NCBI GenBank assembly: GCA_964647255.1
Contig: CAZYGI010000014.1
Location: 1 to 64,000 of the forward strand
Reading direction: 5' to 3'
DNA: 64,000 bases
Source: CAWJEL01 sp964647255
GTDB taxonomy: Bacteria; Chloroflexota; Anaerolineae; CG2-30-64-16
Part shown: positions 15,734 through 24,824 of the stretch, piece after piece
Layout: each line of letters starts with the position of its first letter
How positions within the stretch are numbered: position 1 is the stretch's first letter
Made by a program: the position numbers and the translations under genes
The notes under the pieces: model-generated
The model's input: the letters and a program-made list of their open reading frames with translations, nothing else
Told to the model about the DNA's origin: nothing
The model's database searches: none

Positions 15734-16933
15734 ATGGCAACGCTTACCCAGGCGATTCCTCTAGCCACAACCGACGACGCCGAGCGATTCCACACCCCCG
15801 GTGTGCTCACGGTGGTCAGCGGTCATGCGATGCATGACACTTACACCGCGTTCCTGCCGCCACTCCTCCCCGTGCTCATCGAGAAGTTCGCCCTGTCAAA
15901 TTCGCAGGCCGGACTGCTGAACGTCTTCATGCAGTGGCCATCGCTGGCACAGCCGTTTATCGGCTACCTGGCCGATCACGTCAACCTCCGTTACCTGGTC
16001 ATCTTCGCGCCGGCGATCAGCGCGGCCGCAATGAGCCTGCTGGGCATCGCGCCCAGCTACGCGGTGCTGGCGCTGCTGCTGATCGTCGTCGGCTTCAGCG
16101 CGGCCGGGCTGCACGCGGTGGGGCCGGTGATCATCGGCAACCTGTCGGGCCGCAGCCTGGGCCGGGGCATGGGGATGTGGATGGTCGGCGGCGGGTTGGG
16201 CTACACCGTGGGGCCGCTGCTCATCGTCGCCGCGCTGGGCCTGGTGAAGCTGGAAGGCACGCCGTGGCTGATGGCCGGCGGCATCCTGGCTTCCGCGGTG
16301 CTTTACGTCCGGCTGCGCAACGTCTCGTCGCAGACGAACGGGGGCGCGCAGACGCGGCCGTGGCGGCAGGCGTTCCGCGCGCTGCGGCCCGTGATGATCC
16401 CGGTGATCGGCATCACGGTGGTGCGCTCATTTATGGCCTCAGCCCTGGGCACCTTCCTGCCGACCTTTCTCAAGAGCGAGGGGAGCGGCCTCTGGTTCGC
16501 CGGCGCGGCGCTCTCGATTTTCGAGGCTGCCGGGATGGTCGGCTCGCTGGGGGCCGGCTCGCTGAGCGACCGGATGGGCCGGCGGCGCATCCTGGCGGTC
16601 GCAATGGCGCTGGCTTCCCCGCTGATGGCGGCCTTCCTCCTGGCTCGCGGCGCCGCGCGGCTGCCGATCCTGGTGGCATTGGGGATCTGTGCGCTGTCTA
16701 TCATGCCGGTGATGATGGCGCTGCTCCAGGAGAACTTCCGGGAGAACCGCGCGTTAGTCAACGGCATCTACCTGGGCCTCAGCTTCCTAACCAACGCTGG
16801 CGCCACGGTCATCCTCGGCGCACTAGCCGATGGATTCAGCATGCGCACTGCTTTTGCGGTGAGCGCGGCCGTGCCGCTGTTGGGGCTGCCCCTGGTCTGG
16901 CTGTTGCCGAAAGGAACCCCCCATGGAAATTGA
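15734..16933 (+). CDS. MFS transporter, fosmidomycin-resistance (Fsr) type
   Basis: Start at the ATG at 15734; the frame opens at a TTG 36 bases earlier with no better site. The 399-residue protein has about 12 membrane helices. The N-terminal signature GHAMHDTYTAFLPPLLPVLIEKF is characteristic of Fsr-type major facilitator proteins, and the loop between helices 2 and 3 (GYLADHVNLRY) and the repeat in the second half (GSLSDRMGRRR) are the MFS motifs. It exports or imports a small molecule by proton coupling; Fsr itself confers fosmidomycin resistance, but the real substrate here is unknown. The stop overlaps the next gene by 11 bases. Confidence 0.85.
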   Translation: MATLTQAIPLATTDDAERFHTPGVLTVVSGHAMHDTYTAFLPPLLPVLIEKFALSNSQAGLLNVFMQWPSLAQPFIGYLADHVNLRYLVIFAPAISAAAMSLLGIAPSYAVLALLLIVVGFSAAGLHAVGPVIIGNLSGRSLGRGMGMWMVGGGLGYTVGPLLIVAALGLVKLEGTPWLMAGGILASAVLYVRLRNVSSQTNGGAQTRPWRQAFRALRPVMIPVIGITVVRSFMASALGTFLPTFLKSEGSGLWFAGAALSIFEAAGMVGSLGAGSLSDRMGRRRILAVAMALASPLMAAFLLARGAARLPILVALGICALSIMPVMMALLQENFRENRALVNGIYLGLSFLTNAGATVILGALADGFSMRTAFAVSAAVPLLGLPLVWLLPKGTPHGN

Positions 16934-18113
16934 TGATCTTCACGTCAAATATGCCCCCATCCTCCGTTTTGCGCGCGGCGAGCGGTTCTTCCCGATGGCG
17001 ATGGACGATTTCCTGGGCTACACCGCGCTGTACCGCAAGGGCGAGCGGCGGCCCAGGATCGCGCGCGGCAGAGTGACCGCCGACGATCTGCTGCGCCGCG
17101 GCGCGGAGGAGGTGTTCCTGCGCTCCGTGGCAGGCGGCCCGCTCACCGGCGCCGAAGTCGCCAGCCAGTGGGGAACCGCCACGCTGAAGCTACTGCGCGA
17201 GTGGACCAGTCGGCCGGCGATCGCCTGGACGCCAAACCTGGCCCAGGCCGCGTACCGCTGGTTCAGCGCAAAGACCAGCGCGGCGACCAAACACTTCTGG
17301 TGGAACAACATGCTGTTTGCGCAGCTCTCCCACGCGCTGGGCAGCGGCCTGGACAGCGCCGATCTGCCCCGCTTCACCCTGCCGGGCGACATGCGCCAGG
17401 CAGCCATTGACGCGTATGCCGAGAGCCAGAGCGGCCAGCCGCGCTACACCTATTACTATCACACCGTGCGCGAGGGCGACATCCTGAACCTGCAATACTG
17501 GTTCTTCTACGCCTACAACGACTGGGGCAACGGCTACGGCGGGTTCAACGACCACGAGGGGGATTGGGAAGGTTTCCACGTCTTCTTCAAGCTGGAGGGC
17601 GGGCGGCCGGTCGAGCCGCCGGCGTACGTCTGCTTCCTGGGGCACGAGTCGCGGCTGACCAAGCCGTGGGAGCATCCCGACGTCGAGAAGGTCGGCACGC
17701 ACCCGGTCATCTACGTCGCCGCGGGCTCGCACGCCAGCTATCCGCAGCAGAAGCTCTACCCGTTGGTTGAGCTGTACAATCTGATTGATTACGCCACCGG
17801 CGACGCCACGAACCTGGATCACGACGCGTGGGTGAGCCGCCGCGCGTTGGGGAGCGCGGACGGCGCGGCCGCGGCGCCGCTGCTCGACTATTCCGGCTCA
17901 TGGGGCACGCGTTACTGGCTGAACCTGAGCTGGCTGCAGATGGCCCTGCGCAGCGTCGCGTCCGGCGGTGAGGTGCTGGCGCGCATCCTGCCGGGCGAGG
18001 TCGAGCTCCCCGGCGTCAGCGCGCCCCGCGGCCCCCGGTTCAGCGCAGGAGGCGGCGAACGCGAGAGCTGGCGCGATCCGCTGGCATTTGCGGGGCTGCT
18101 TCCGGCGCGCTGA
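16923..18113 (+). CDS. Vps62/DUF946-like protein
   Basis: A 396-residue protein. The central part carries the hallmarks of the Vps62 (vacuolar protein sorting 62)/DUF946 family: NLQYWFFYAYND, then NDHEGDWEGFHVFF (about residues 207-220) and VIYVAAGSHASYPQ (about 262-275). The conserved His, Asp and Glu of the HEGDWE and GSHA motifs look like a metal or catalytic site. There is no signal peptide. The N-terminal 130 residues are unrelated to anything I recognise. It starts inside the end of the MFS gene, so the two are translationally coupled. The function of bacterial members is unknown. Confidence 0.7.
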   Translation: MEIDDLHVKYAPILRFARGERFFPMAMDDFLGYTALYRKGERRPRIARGRVTADDLLRRGAEEVFLRSVAGGPLTGAEVASQWGTATLKLLREWTSRPAIAWTPNLAQAAYRWFSAKTSAATKHFWWNNMLFAQLSHALGSGLDSADLPRFTLPGDMRQAAIDAYAESQSGQPRYTYYYHTVREGDILNLQYWFFYAYNDWGNGYGGFNDHEGDWEGFHVFFKLEGGRPVEPPAYVCFLGHESRLTKPWEHPDVEKVGTHPVIYVAAGSHASYPQQKLYPLVELYNLIDYATGDATNLDHDAWVSRRALGSADGAAAAPLLDYSGSWGTRYWLNLSWLQMALRSVASGGEVLARILPGEVELPGVSAPRGPRFSAGGGERESWRDPLAFAGLLPAR

Positions 18114-18148
18114 TGCGTCAACGGTTCTAGATTTTCAGAACGGACATC

Positions 18149-18928
18149 ATGCTTCAAACGACCGCCATCCTGATGGATCGCCGCACGACCGGCGCCGCGC
18201 ATGAACTGACGCTGGCCGCGCCGGAGCTGGCGCGCGGCTTGGGGCCGGGGCAGGCGGTGCTGGTGAAAGCCGGCTGGGGGCCGGCGCTGACGCTGCGGCG
18301 GACGTTCTACCCGATCGGCCTGGCCGCGGAGACGTGGACGCTGCGTGTGCCGCCGGGCGGCGACTGGGGCCACGCGTGGCTGCGCGCTGCGGCGCTCGGC
18401 AGCGAGATAGACTGCCTGGGGCCGGTCGGCCAGGGGTTCGGGCTCCCGCCCGCGGCGCATAACCTGCTGTGCCTGGGCGAAGGGGAGCTGGCCTGGGCGC
18501 TGCTGCCCGCGGCCGCGGCAGCCGACGGCCAGGGGATGGCCGTAACGTTTGCGGTGGAAGGCGTCACCGGCCGGTCGCTTGCGCCGGCGAGCCGCCTGCC
18601 GCCCGGCGTCGAATACGTCGCGGCCACGCTGGACGGCAGCCTGGGCCGGCCCGGCACGCTCGCGCCGCTCCTTGCCGAGCTGCTGCCGTGGGCCGACGCG
18701 GCGTTTCTGGCCGGGTCGCTCACCTTTTACGGCCGGATGACGGCCGCGATCCAGGCTGCACGCTTCCGGCTGAACCGCGGCTTCGGCCAGGCGCTTTATC
18801 CGGCGACGTTTCTCTGCGGCACGGGCGCGTGCCAGGCCTGCGCCGCGGACGTCGCGGGCGGCCGCCGGCGCGTCTGCCTGCGCGGGCCGGTGTTTGACCT
18901 GACCGACATCACCGGGCGAACCGACTGA
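18149..18928 (+). CDS. PyrK-like [2Fe-2S] flavoprotein subunit
   Basis: A 259-residue protein that follows the dihydroorotate dehydrogenase electron-transfer subunit (PyrK) plan: an FAD-binding ferredoxin-reductase barrel at about 1-100, a degenerate NAD-binding region at about 105-215, and a C-terminal [2Fe-2S] site with C223, C228, C231 and C243 (C-x4-C-x2-C-x11-C) followed by the PyrK-like RGPVFDLTDI. No pyrD gene is adjacent, so the partner dehydrogenase is elsewhere or different. The barrel motif RRTFYPIG replaces the usual RPxS-type flavin loop. It could be an electron carrier for another oxidoreductase. It follows the Vps62-like gene by 35 bases. Confidence 0.75.
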   Translation: MLQTTAILMDRRTTGAAHELTLAAPELARGLGPGQAVLVKAGWGPALTLRRTFYPIGLAAETWTLRVPPGGDWGHAWLRAAALGSEIDCLGPVGQGFGLPPAAHNLLCLGEGELAWALLPAAAAADGQGMAVTFAVEGVTGRSLAPASRLPPGVEYVAATLDGSLGRPGTLAPLLAELLPWADAAFLAGSLTFYGRMTAAIQAARFRLNRGFGQALYPATFLCGTGACQACAADVAGGRRRVCLRGPVFDLTDITGRTD

Positions 18929-19053
18929 CTTGCACCTGGGACGCGGATCACCGGCCCCGCCGTTTCGGGCGCGAGCGCGGATAAGCGCGGACAACTACAT
19001 TTTCGTCGCCGCGTTCGCCGCCTGCGACCCAGACACTGATCTCGAAAGACCCT

Positions 19054-20334
19054 ATGAACCTAAACCTTCGTCTGATCAATCCGCTGCGCCGGCCTCCCGA
19101 CGCGGCGCCGACACCGGCGCAAACCGAGGCGAACGTCCGCCATCTCGTGTGGGAAATCGGCTGGTTTGGCATCGCCTGGGGGACGGTCATCAACTTCCTG
19201 CAAGTGTACGAGGTGCGGCTGGGCGCATCAAGCCTGCTGGTCGGCGCGATCACCTACGGCCCGGCATTGGTGGGCATCTTCTGGCAATTGCCCGCAGTGC
19301 GCCTGATCATGCGCACCGGCCACCGGATGCGCTGGGTGATCGGGGCCGGGTTCTTCTATCGGCTGATGTTCCTGCTGGTGGCGCTCACGCCGTTCATCTT
19401 GATGCGCGGCCGCGCCGAGGCGACCGCGGGGATCTGGGTCCTGCAGGCGATCCCGGTGACCATCAGCAACATCACCTTCCTTTCGATGCTCGCCGACGCC
19501 GTCTCCTCCGATCGGATGACGCAGGTGGTCGGCTGGCGCCTCGCGGCGTTCGGCCTCTCGAACACGCTCGCGACGCTGTTCAGCGGCCCGCTGCTGCAAG
19601 CCCTGCCGTTCCCTTTGAACTATCAAGTGCTGTTCCTGATCGGGTTCACGGCGTCGCTGGTCAGTTGGTGGCATGTCAACCAGATTCATGTGCCCGACCG
19701 CGAGCCTGATCGCCGCAAGGCCCAACCGCTGAAGCGTGAAATGGGCCGGGCCCTGTCCCACCCGCGGTTCGGGCGTTATCTGCTGGCGGTTGGCGTGCTG
19801 CAGTTTGCGCTGGGGATGATCGCGCCGCTGCTGCCGCTCTATTGGGTGCGCCGGTTGAGCGCCACCGACGGGCAGATCAGCATCGTGATGACCGTCTTCT
19901 CCGGCGTCATGGTGCTTGGCTCGCTGACCACCAGGCGCGTGGTGGCGCGGATCGGCCGCGAACGCGCGCTGGCGGCCGGCGCGCTGGGCTATGCGCTCTA
20001 TCCGCTGCTCACGTCGCTCTCGCCGTCGGTCTGGTGGCTGATCCCCTGGGCCGCGCTGGCCGGTTTCATGAACGCGGCGATGTCCGTGACGCTTTTCGAC
20101 AATTTGATATCCGTGACGCCCGACGGCGAGCGCACGACGCACATCGCGATCTACAACAACGTGATCAACATCGCGCTGTTTGCTGGCCCGATCATCGCCG
20201 GCCTGTTGGCGGCCAACGGCGCCCGGACTGCGTTGGCGTTGCAGATCACCGCAGGGGTTTTCCTGGTGTCTGCGGTGCTGCTGGCCACGCGCAGAAAGGG
20301 GCCGGTCCCGCAGCCGCCCGCCGAGCCTATCTGA
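19054..20334 (+). CDS. MFS transporter
   Basis: A 426-residue major facilitator protein with about 12 membrane helices and a central cytoplasmic loop (HVPDREPDRRKAQPLKREM, about 210-230). The N-terminal 35 residues are soluble and Pro-rich. It resembles permeases annotated only as 'MFS transporter' in Chloroflexota; no substrate signature is recognised. The 125-base gap upstream (18929-19053) contains nothing I can identify. It converges on the UPF0210 gene with only 18 bases between the stops. Confidence 0.8.
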   Translation: MNLNLRLINPLRRPPDAAPTPAQTEANVRHLVWEIGWFGIAWGTVINFLQVYEVRLGASSLLVGAITYGPALVGIFWQLPAVRLIMRTGHRMRWVIGAGFFYRLMFLLVALTPFILMRGRAEATAGIWVLQAIPVTISNITFLSMLADAVSSDRMTQVVGWRLAAFGLSNTLATLFSGPLLQALPFPLNYQVLFLIGFTASLVSWWHVNQIHVPDREPDRRKAQPLKREMGRALSHPRFGRYLLAVGVLQFALGMIAPLLPLYWVRRLSATDGQISIVMTVFSGVMVLGSLTTRRVVARIGRERALAAGALGYALYPLLTSLSPSVWWLIPWAALAGFMNAAMSVTLFDNLISVTPDGERTTHIAIYNNVINIALFAGPIIAGLLAANGARTALALQITAGVFLVSAVLLATRRKGPVPQPPAEPI

Positions 20335-20352
20335 ACAGTCACGGTTCCTTAA

Positions 20353-21711
20353 TCAATTCCGCATACTCATCACCGTTGACGGCAGCCGCCCGCCGCGCCG
20401 CATGAAGGCGCGGGCCGAGAACGGGTTGACCCGCATCACCGGCGCGACACCAAGCAGGCCGCCAAACGATACGAGGTCGCCAGCCTGCCGGCCCGGCGCC
20501 GGGATCACACGCACCGCGGTCGTCTTGTCGTTGATGATGCCGATCGCCAGCTCGTCCGCGATGATCGCGGCGATGGTCTCCGCGGGCGTGTCGCCGGGGA
20601 TGGCGAACATATCCAGCCCCACAGAGCAGACCGCGGTCAGCGCCTCCAACTTGTCCAGGCTCAGCGCGCCCTGCAGCACCGCCTCGATCATGCCCGCGTC
20701 CTCGCTCACCGGGATGAAGGTCCCGCTGAGGCCGCCGACGTTGCCGCTCGCCATCACGCCGCCCTTCTTCACCGCATCCATCAGCAGGGCAATTGCCAGG
20801 GTCGAGCCGTGCGCGCCGATGTGCTCGATGCCGAACGCCTCGACGACGTTCGCCACCGAATCGCCGGCCGCGGTGGTGGACGCCAGCGAGATGTCCACGA
20901 TGCCGAACGGGATGCCCAAATCCGCCGCCAGCTCGCGGCCGATCAGCTCGCCGGCGCGGGTGATCTTGAACACAGTGCGCTTGATCACCTCGGAAAGCTG
21001 CGTCAGGTCGCAATCGCGGTTCTTCTCCACCACGCTGCGGACCACACCCGGCCCGCTGATCCCAACATTCAGCGTCACGTCCGGCTCGCCGACGCCGTGA
21101 TACGCGCCGGCCATGAACGGGTTGTCCTCGGGCGCGTTGACGAAGACGACGAACTTGGCGCAGCCGATGGCGTCGGGCGTGGCTGCCGCGGTCGCCTTAA
21201 GCATCGGCCCCAGCAGATTAACGGCGTCCAGGTTCAGCCCAGCGTGCGTCGAGCCGACATTGAGGAACGCACACACACGGCCGGTCGCGGCCAGCACTGC
21301 GGGCAGCGCCTCGATCAGCACTTGATCGGACCGGGTCAGCCCCTTCTGCACCAACGCGCCGAAGCCGCCAATGAAATCAATCCCCGCGTCCCGTGCGGCC
21401 CGGTCGAGCGTCTGCGCCATCGCCAGGTACTTCTCCGGCGTCGCGTGCGTCTCCATGATCAGGCTGACCGGCGTCACCGAGATGCGCTTGTTGACGATGG
21501 GGATGCCGTACTTGACCTCCAGCGGCCGGGCGTGGCTGATCAACGCGCAGGCGTAGCCGTTGACCTTGCGGTAGACCTTCTCCTGGAACGCCGCGAAATC
21601 CGAGTCAATGCAATCCTTGAGGTTGACCCCCAGCGTCGTCGTGCGGATATCCAGGTTCTGGTGCAGCGTCATGTTCGCGGTTTCGAACAGTTCTTCGACG
21701 TCGAATTTCAT
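20353..21711 (-). CDS. UPF0210 (DUF711, PFL-like) protein
   Basis: A 452-residue protein of the UPF0210/DUF711 family, distantly related to pyruvate-formate-lyase-like folds. The characteristic start (VEELFETANMTLHQNLDIRTTTLG) and the blocks around VGSTHAGLN, NVGISGPGVVRSVVE and SGNVGGLSGTFIPVSEDAGM are intact, and the length is standard. No enzymatic activity is established for the family. It is 3 bases downstream of the ACT-domain gene, the arrangement conserved in Firmicutes and archaea, so the two work together. Confidence 0.9.
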   Translation of the reverse strand: MKFDVEELFETANMTLHQNLDIRTTTLGVNLKDCIDSDFAAFQEKVYRKVNGYACALISHARPLEVKYGIPIVNKRISVTPVSLIMETHATPEKYLAMAQTLDRAARDAGIDFIGGFGALVQKGLTRSDQVLIEALPAVLAATGRVCAFLNVGSTHAGLNLDAVNLLGPMLKATAAATPDAIGCAKFVVFVNAPEDNPFMAGAYHGVGEPDVTLNVGISGPGVVRSVVEKNRDCDLTQLSEVIKRTVFKITRAGELIGRELAADLGIPFGIVDISLASTTAAGDSVANVVEAFGIEHIGAHGSTLAIALLMDAVKKGGVMASGNVGGLSGTFIPVSEDAGMIEAVLQGALSLDKLEALTAVCSVGLDMFAIPGDTPAETIAAIIADELAIGIINDKTTAVRVIPAPGRQAGDLVSFGGLLGVAPVMRVNPFSARAFMRRGGRLPSTVMSMRN

Positions 21712-21714
21712 CGT

Positions 21715-22014
21715 TTATATCCTGTGCATCATCTTGAACACGTTCTGGTGCTGGATCTGGATGCGCATCCCCATATCGTCGCCCAGCGCCTGCAGTTGGG
21801 CGCTGAGGGTTTCCAGGTCGCGGTTGGCCGCGCGCATGTCCACCGCCATCGTCATCACGAAGTAGCCCTCCATGACGCCCTGGCTGATGTCCTCGATGTT
21901 GATGTCCGCTTCGTACAACAGGCCGGCAATCCGGGCGACGATCCCTTTCCGGTCCTGGCCGATCACGGTGATGAAAAGCAGCTCTTTTGTAGACAGTGTA
22001 GTTTCCTGATCCAT
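21715..22014 (-). CDS. ACT-domain protein (UPF0237, GcvR-like)
   Basis: Start at the ATG ending at 22014, giving 99 residues; the longer frame to 22098 has no family-like extension. A single ACT domain of the UPF0237 type: ELLFITVIGQDRKGIVARIAGLLYE, then INIEDISQGVMEGYFVMTM. ACT domains bind amino acids or similar ligands. It probably regulates the adjacent UPF0210 protein, with which it forms a conserved pair. Confidence 0.9.
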   Translation of the reverse strand: MDQETTLSTKELLFITVIGQDRKGIVARIAGLLYEADINIEDISQGVMEGYFVMTMAVDMRAANRDLETLSAQLQALGDDMGMRIQIQHQNVFKMMHRI

Positions 22015-22121
22015 GAGTGGTTGCCTCAACAATGACGGGATATGAAAAGCCGGCGCCAGTCGGGGCGACTGTGCCGGCAACGAGTGAAACCTGGACATCT
22101 GACGAAATGATAATCAAATCA

Positions 22122-23723
22122 TCAGATCGCGCCAAATCGGTCATACACCCACTGCCCGCCCACCATCGTTCGCACAGGCCGGATGTCTCGTAGCTCGTGC
22201 GGGTTGCACCGGAACGGATCAGTCTCTAACACGATCAGGTCGGCCAGATAGCCGGGGGCGAGCCGGCCCAGGCGATCCTCCATGCCGGCCGCGTAGGCCG
22301 CGCCCGCGGTGTAGCCGTGCAGCGCCTCCGCCAGGGTCAGCCGCTGCGCCGGATACCAACCGTCCACGCCCGGCGACCCATCGGCGCGCCGGCGGGTCAC
22401 CGCGGCGTGCAGCCCCAGGAAGGGGTTGGGCGACTCCACCGGCGCATCGGAGCCAAAGGCAACGCGGGCGCCCGCCTGGAGCTGGGTGCGCCAGGCATAC
22501 GCGAGCCCGGCGCGGGGCCCCCAATGCCGGTCGGCGATCAGCATGTCGGAGGTCGCGTGAAGCGGCTGCATGGACGCGATCACGTTCAGCTCGGCCAGCC
22601 GGCCGGCGTCGGCGGGATGGATGACCTGGACATGTTCGATGCGGTGGCGCAGGTCCGGCCCGGCCAGATGCTCGTGCTCATAGCCGCGCAACCGCTGATA
22701 AGCATCGAGCACCGCGCGGACGGCGCGGTCGCCGATGGCATGGACAGCCAGGCTCAAGCCGTTCTGGGCCGCCAGCCGGCCGTGCTCGAAAAGCTGATCG
22801 GCGTCCATCATCAGAATGCCGCAGTCGTCCGTCCCCTCGTAGGGCGCCAGCATGGCGGCCGTCTGCGGGCCCAGCGCGCCATCCATGAAGACCTTGACCG
22901 CGCCGATCCGCAGCATATCGTCGCCGAAGCCGGTGCGCAGCCCCAGGCCCGCGACCAGGGGCAAATCCTCCAGCGGGATGCTCTTGAGGACGCGCAGCTT
23001 CAGCTCGTCGGCCGCGTGGAGAAGCTGCAGCGCCGCAAAACAGTTCCGGCGGTCGAAATCATGAACGCCGGTCAGGCCAACTCGCCACAACGTGGGCAGG
23101 GCGCGGCGAAGGGCTGCGGCGGTCTGCGCCGCGGAGGGCCGCGGGATGATATTGGCGACCAGATCCATCGCGGTCTCGTAGAGGACGCCGTCCAGGTTGC
23201 CGTCCGGGCCGCGTCCCAGACGTCCACCGGCCGGGTCGGGCGAGGCGGCCGTGAGCCCGGCGAGCGCGAGCGCAGCATGGTTGACCCAGGCAGAATGATA
23301 GGACTTGTGCGTGATGTAAACGGGGTTGTGCGGCGCGGCCGCGTCGAGGTCGGCGGCTGTGCCGGGGCCATCCGGCCAGACGTTCTGATTGAAGGTCTGC
23401 CCGCGCACCCACTCGCCGGGCGGAGTCAGGCGGGCGCGCTCGGCCACGCGGCGCAAACACTCGGCGCGCGTGGTCGTCTCGCAGTCAATCCGCTCCAGGC
23501 CGAGCGCATAGTACTCCAGGTGCAGGTGAGCATCGGTCAGGCCCGGCAGCAGCACCCGACCCTCCAGGTCCTCAACGGCAAAGCGGCTGCCGAACTCAGC
23601 CAGCAGACGGTCAGTGGCGCCCACGGCCACGATGCGATCCCCGTCAATGGCGATGGCCGTGGCAGCCGCTTGCCGGTCGTCCAGCGTGTGAATCCGTGCG
23701 TTGGTGAGAAGCATGGCTGTCAT
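22122..23723 (-). CDS. Amidohydrolase, YtcJ-like
   Basis: A 533-residue metal-dependent amidohydrolase of the YtcJ/N-substituted formamide deformylase group. The beta-sandwich N-terminus (LLTNARIHTLDD) leads to the metal motif GLTDAHLHL near residue 63. Later metal ligands are the His of LAVHAIGDRA (about 325), the His of HRIEHVQVIH (about 360) and the Asp of FGSDAPVESPNP (about 435). The C-terminal motif ADLIVLETDPF is typical. It hydrolyses an amide or similar bond in an unknown small substrate. It belongs to the minus-strand run with the S51-like gene 18 bases upstream. The alternative start three codons in (MLLTN) is equally possible. Confidence 0.87.
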   Translation of the reverse strand: MTAMLLTNARIHTLDDRQAAATAIAIDGDRIVAVGATDRLLAEFGSRFAVEDLEGRVLLPGLTDAHLHLEYYALGLERIDCETTTRAECLRRVAERARLTPPGEWVRGQTFNQNVWPDGPGTAADLDAAAPHNPVYITHKSYHSAWVNHAALALAGLTAASPDPAGGRLGRGPDGNLDGVLYETAMDLVANIIPRPSAAQTAAALRRALPTLWRVGLTGVHDFDRRNCFAALQLLHAADELKLRVLKSIPLEDLPLVAGLGLRTGFGDDMLRIGAVKVFMDGALGPQTAAMLAPYEGTDDCGILMMDADQLFEHGRLAAQNGLSLAVHAIGDRAVRAVLDAYQRLRGYEHEHLAGPDLRHRIEHVQVIHPADAGRLAELNVIASMQPLHATSDMLIADRHWGPRAGLAYAWRTQLQAGARVAFGSDAPVESPNPFLGLHAAVTRRRADGSPGVDGWYPAQRLTLAEALHGYTAGAAYAAGMEDRLGRLAPGYLADLIVLETDPFRCNPHELRDIRPVRTMVGGQWVYDRFGAI

Positions 23724-23741
23724 TCTGATCTGACCCTCATC

Positions 23742-24821
23742 TTACGTACCGGCGCTTGCTACGCCATTCGCCAGGAGCAGTGGCCCGCCGGGAGTGTCTT
23801 GCACCTGCCAGCCCAGGCCGGCGATGCGGACGCGCAAGGCATCCGAGCGGGACCAATCGCGCCGGCTGCGGGCGTCTTCTCGCTCCGCCACAAGCGCCAT
23901 CACCTCAGCAGGCGGCTGCTTCGGGAGCTCGTCAGCCTCGTGCGCAGCCAGCGCCTCCGCCCAGATTTCGGGCGGCAGGCCCGCGTCCGGTTCAGGCCAA
24001 GAGAACGGGCCAAATTCCGCCAGCGAGAAGCGGCCGCTGGCAGCGAAAGCCCGCGCACCGTCGGGGTGCAGCACGGTGACGTCCCCCGCTCCCATCACTT
24101 CCGCCGCACCGTCCGCCAGATCAATCGCCAACGCGGTGTGCTCGTCAATGCCGATGACCGTCACGTCGGGCGGGAGCATGGCGAACAGCTTCTCGAAGCG
24201 CGCTTGGCCCATGAAACAGCGGCTGGTGTCCAACTCAGCGCCGCCCTCGGTGTTGTTCCAGTGGGGCACGAAAACCAGTTTGAGGCCGTAGGGGCCAAAT
24301 AGATCGAGCCCGGGCTGCCAGTGCAGGTCATGCCCGGCCTTATAGATTTCATAGACAGGCAGCGCAAACGCACTGATGGCGACAACCGCCGCGCTGGCTG
24401 CGGCCAGGGTGGCGCCCACCCGCTGCCGCGCAATCATCCGGCGCCAGGCGAGGCTGCCCAACAGGTGCCGCACGGCGTAGGTCGGGCTGCCCGGCCCCAT
24501 GAACAGCAGATCGGCCGCCAGGAGCGGCGCGGTGATCTCCGGATCGTCGGTGCTGAAAGGACCGCTGCGCCGGCGGGCCGGCACCACGGTGACTACCGGC
24601 CGATAGTTGCTCAGCCGCACGGCCAGAAAATCGGCCACACGGCCGGCCACCCGATCCGAGTTCAGCTCGAAGCCGGCCGGGGTCTCCAGCACGGCGACCC
24701 GCAACTGGGTGGGCACGGAGCGCGCCCGCGCCAGCGCCTCAAAGACGCGGCCGCCGGCCAGCGATGTCTCCCCGGAGCCGAGCAGTGCGATACGGCCCGG
24801 CGCATGTCCTTCGGTGTGCAT
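23742..24821 (-). CDS. S51/cyanophycinase-like protein with CysS-like C-terminal tail
   Basis: A 359-residue protein. Residues about 10-290 resemble the peptidase S51/cyanophycinase fold: RIALLGSGETS at the start, MGPGSPTYAVRHLLG near 110, and a nucleophile-elbow-like AAASAAVVAIS near 145 in place of the usual GSSAGA. The final 55 residues (ALVAEREDARSRRDWSRSDALR, ending VQDTPGG) match the C-terminal helical end of cysteinyl-tRNA synthetase, including the DTPxG signature. A hydrolase fused to this tail is unusual. The gene is 3 bases from the aldo/keto reductase gene. It is probably cytoplasmic, with unknown substrate. Confidence 0.72.
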   Translation of the reverse strand: MHTEGHAPGRIALLGSGETSLAGGRVFEALARARSVPTQLRVAVLETPAGFELNSDRVAGRVADFLAVRLSNYRPVVTVVPARRRSGPFSTDDPEITAPLLAADLLFMGPGSPTYAVRHLLGSLAWRRMIARQRVGATLAAASAAVVAISAFALPVYEIYKAGHDLHWQPGLDLFGPYGLKLVFVPHWNNTEGGAELDTSRCFMGQARFEKLFAMLPPDVTVIGIDEHTALAIDLADGAAEVMGAGDVTVLHPDGARAFAASGRFSLAEFGPFSWPEPDAGLPPEIWAEALAAHEADELPKQPPAEVMALVAEREDARSRRDWSRSDALRVRIAGLGWQVQDTPGGPLLLANGVASAGT

Positions 24822-24824
24822 GGT

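Noticed and set aside
22317..24302. 661-codon plus-strand open frame
   Set aside because: Antisense to the amidohydrolase and S51-like genes, which carry intact family motifs.
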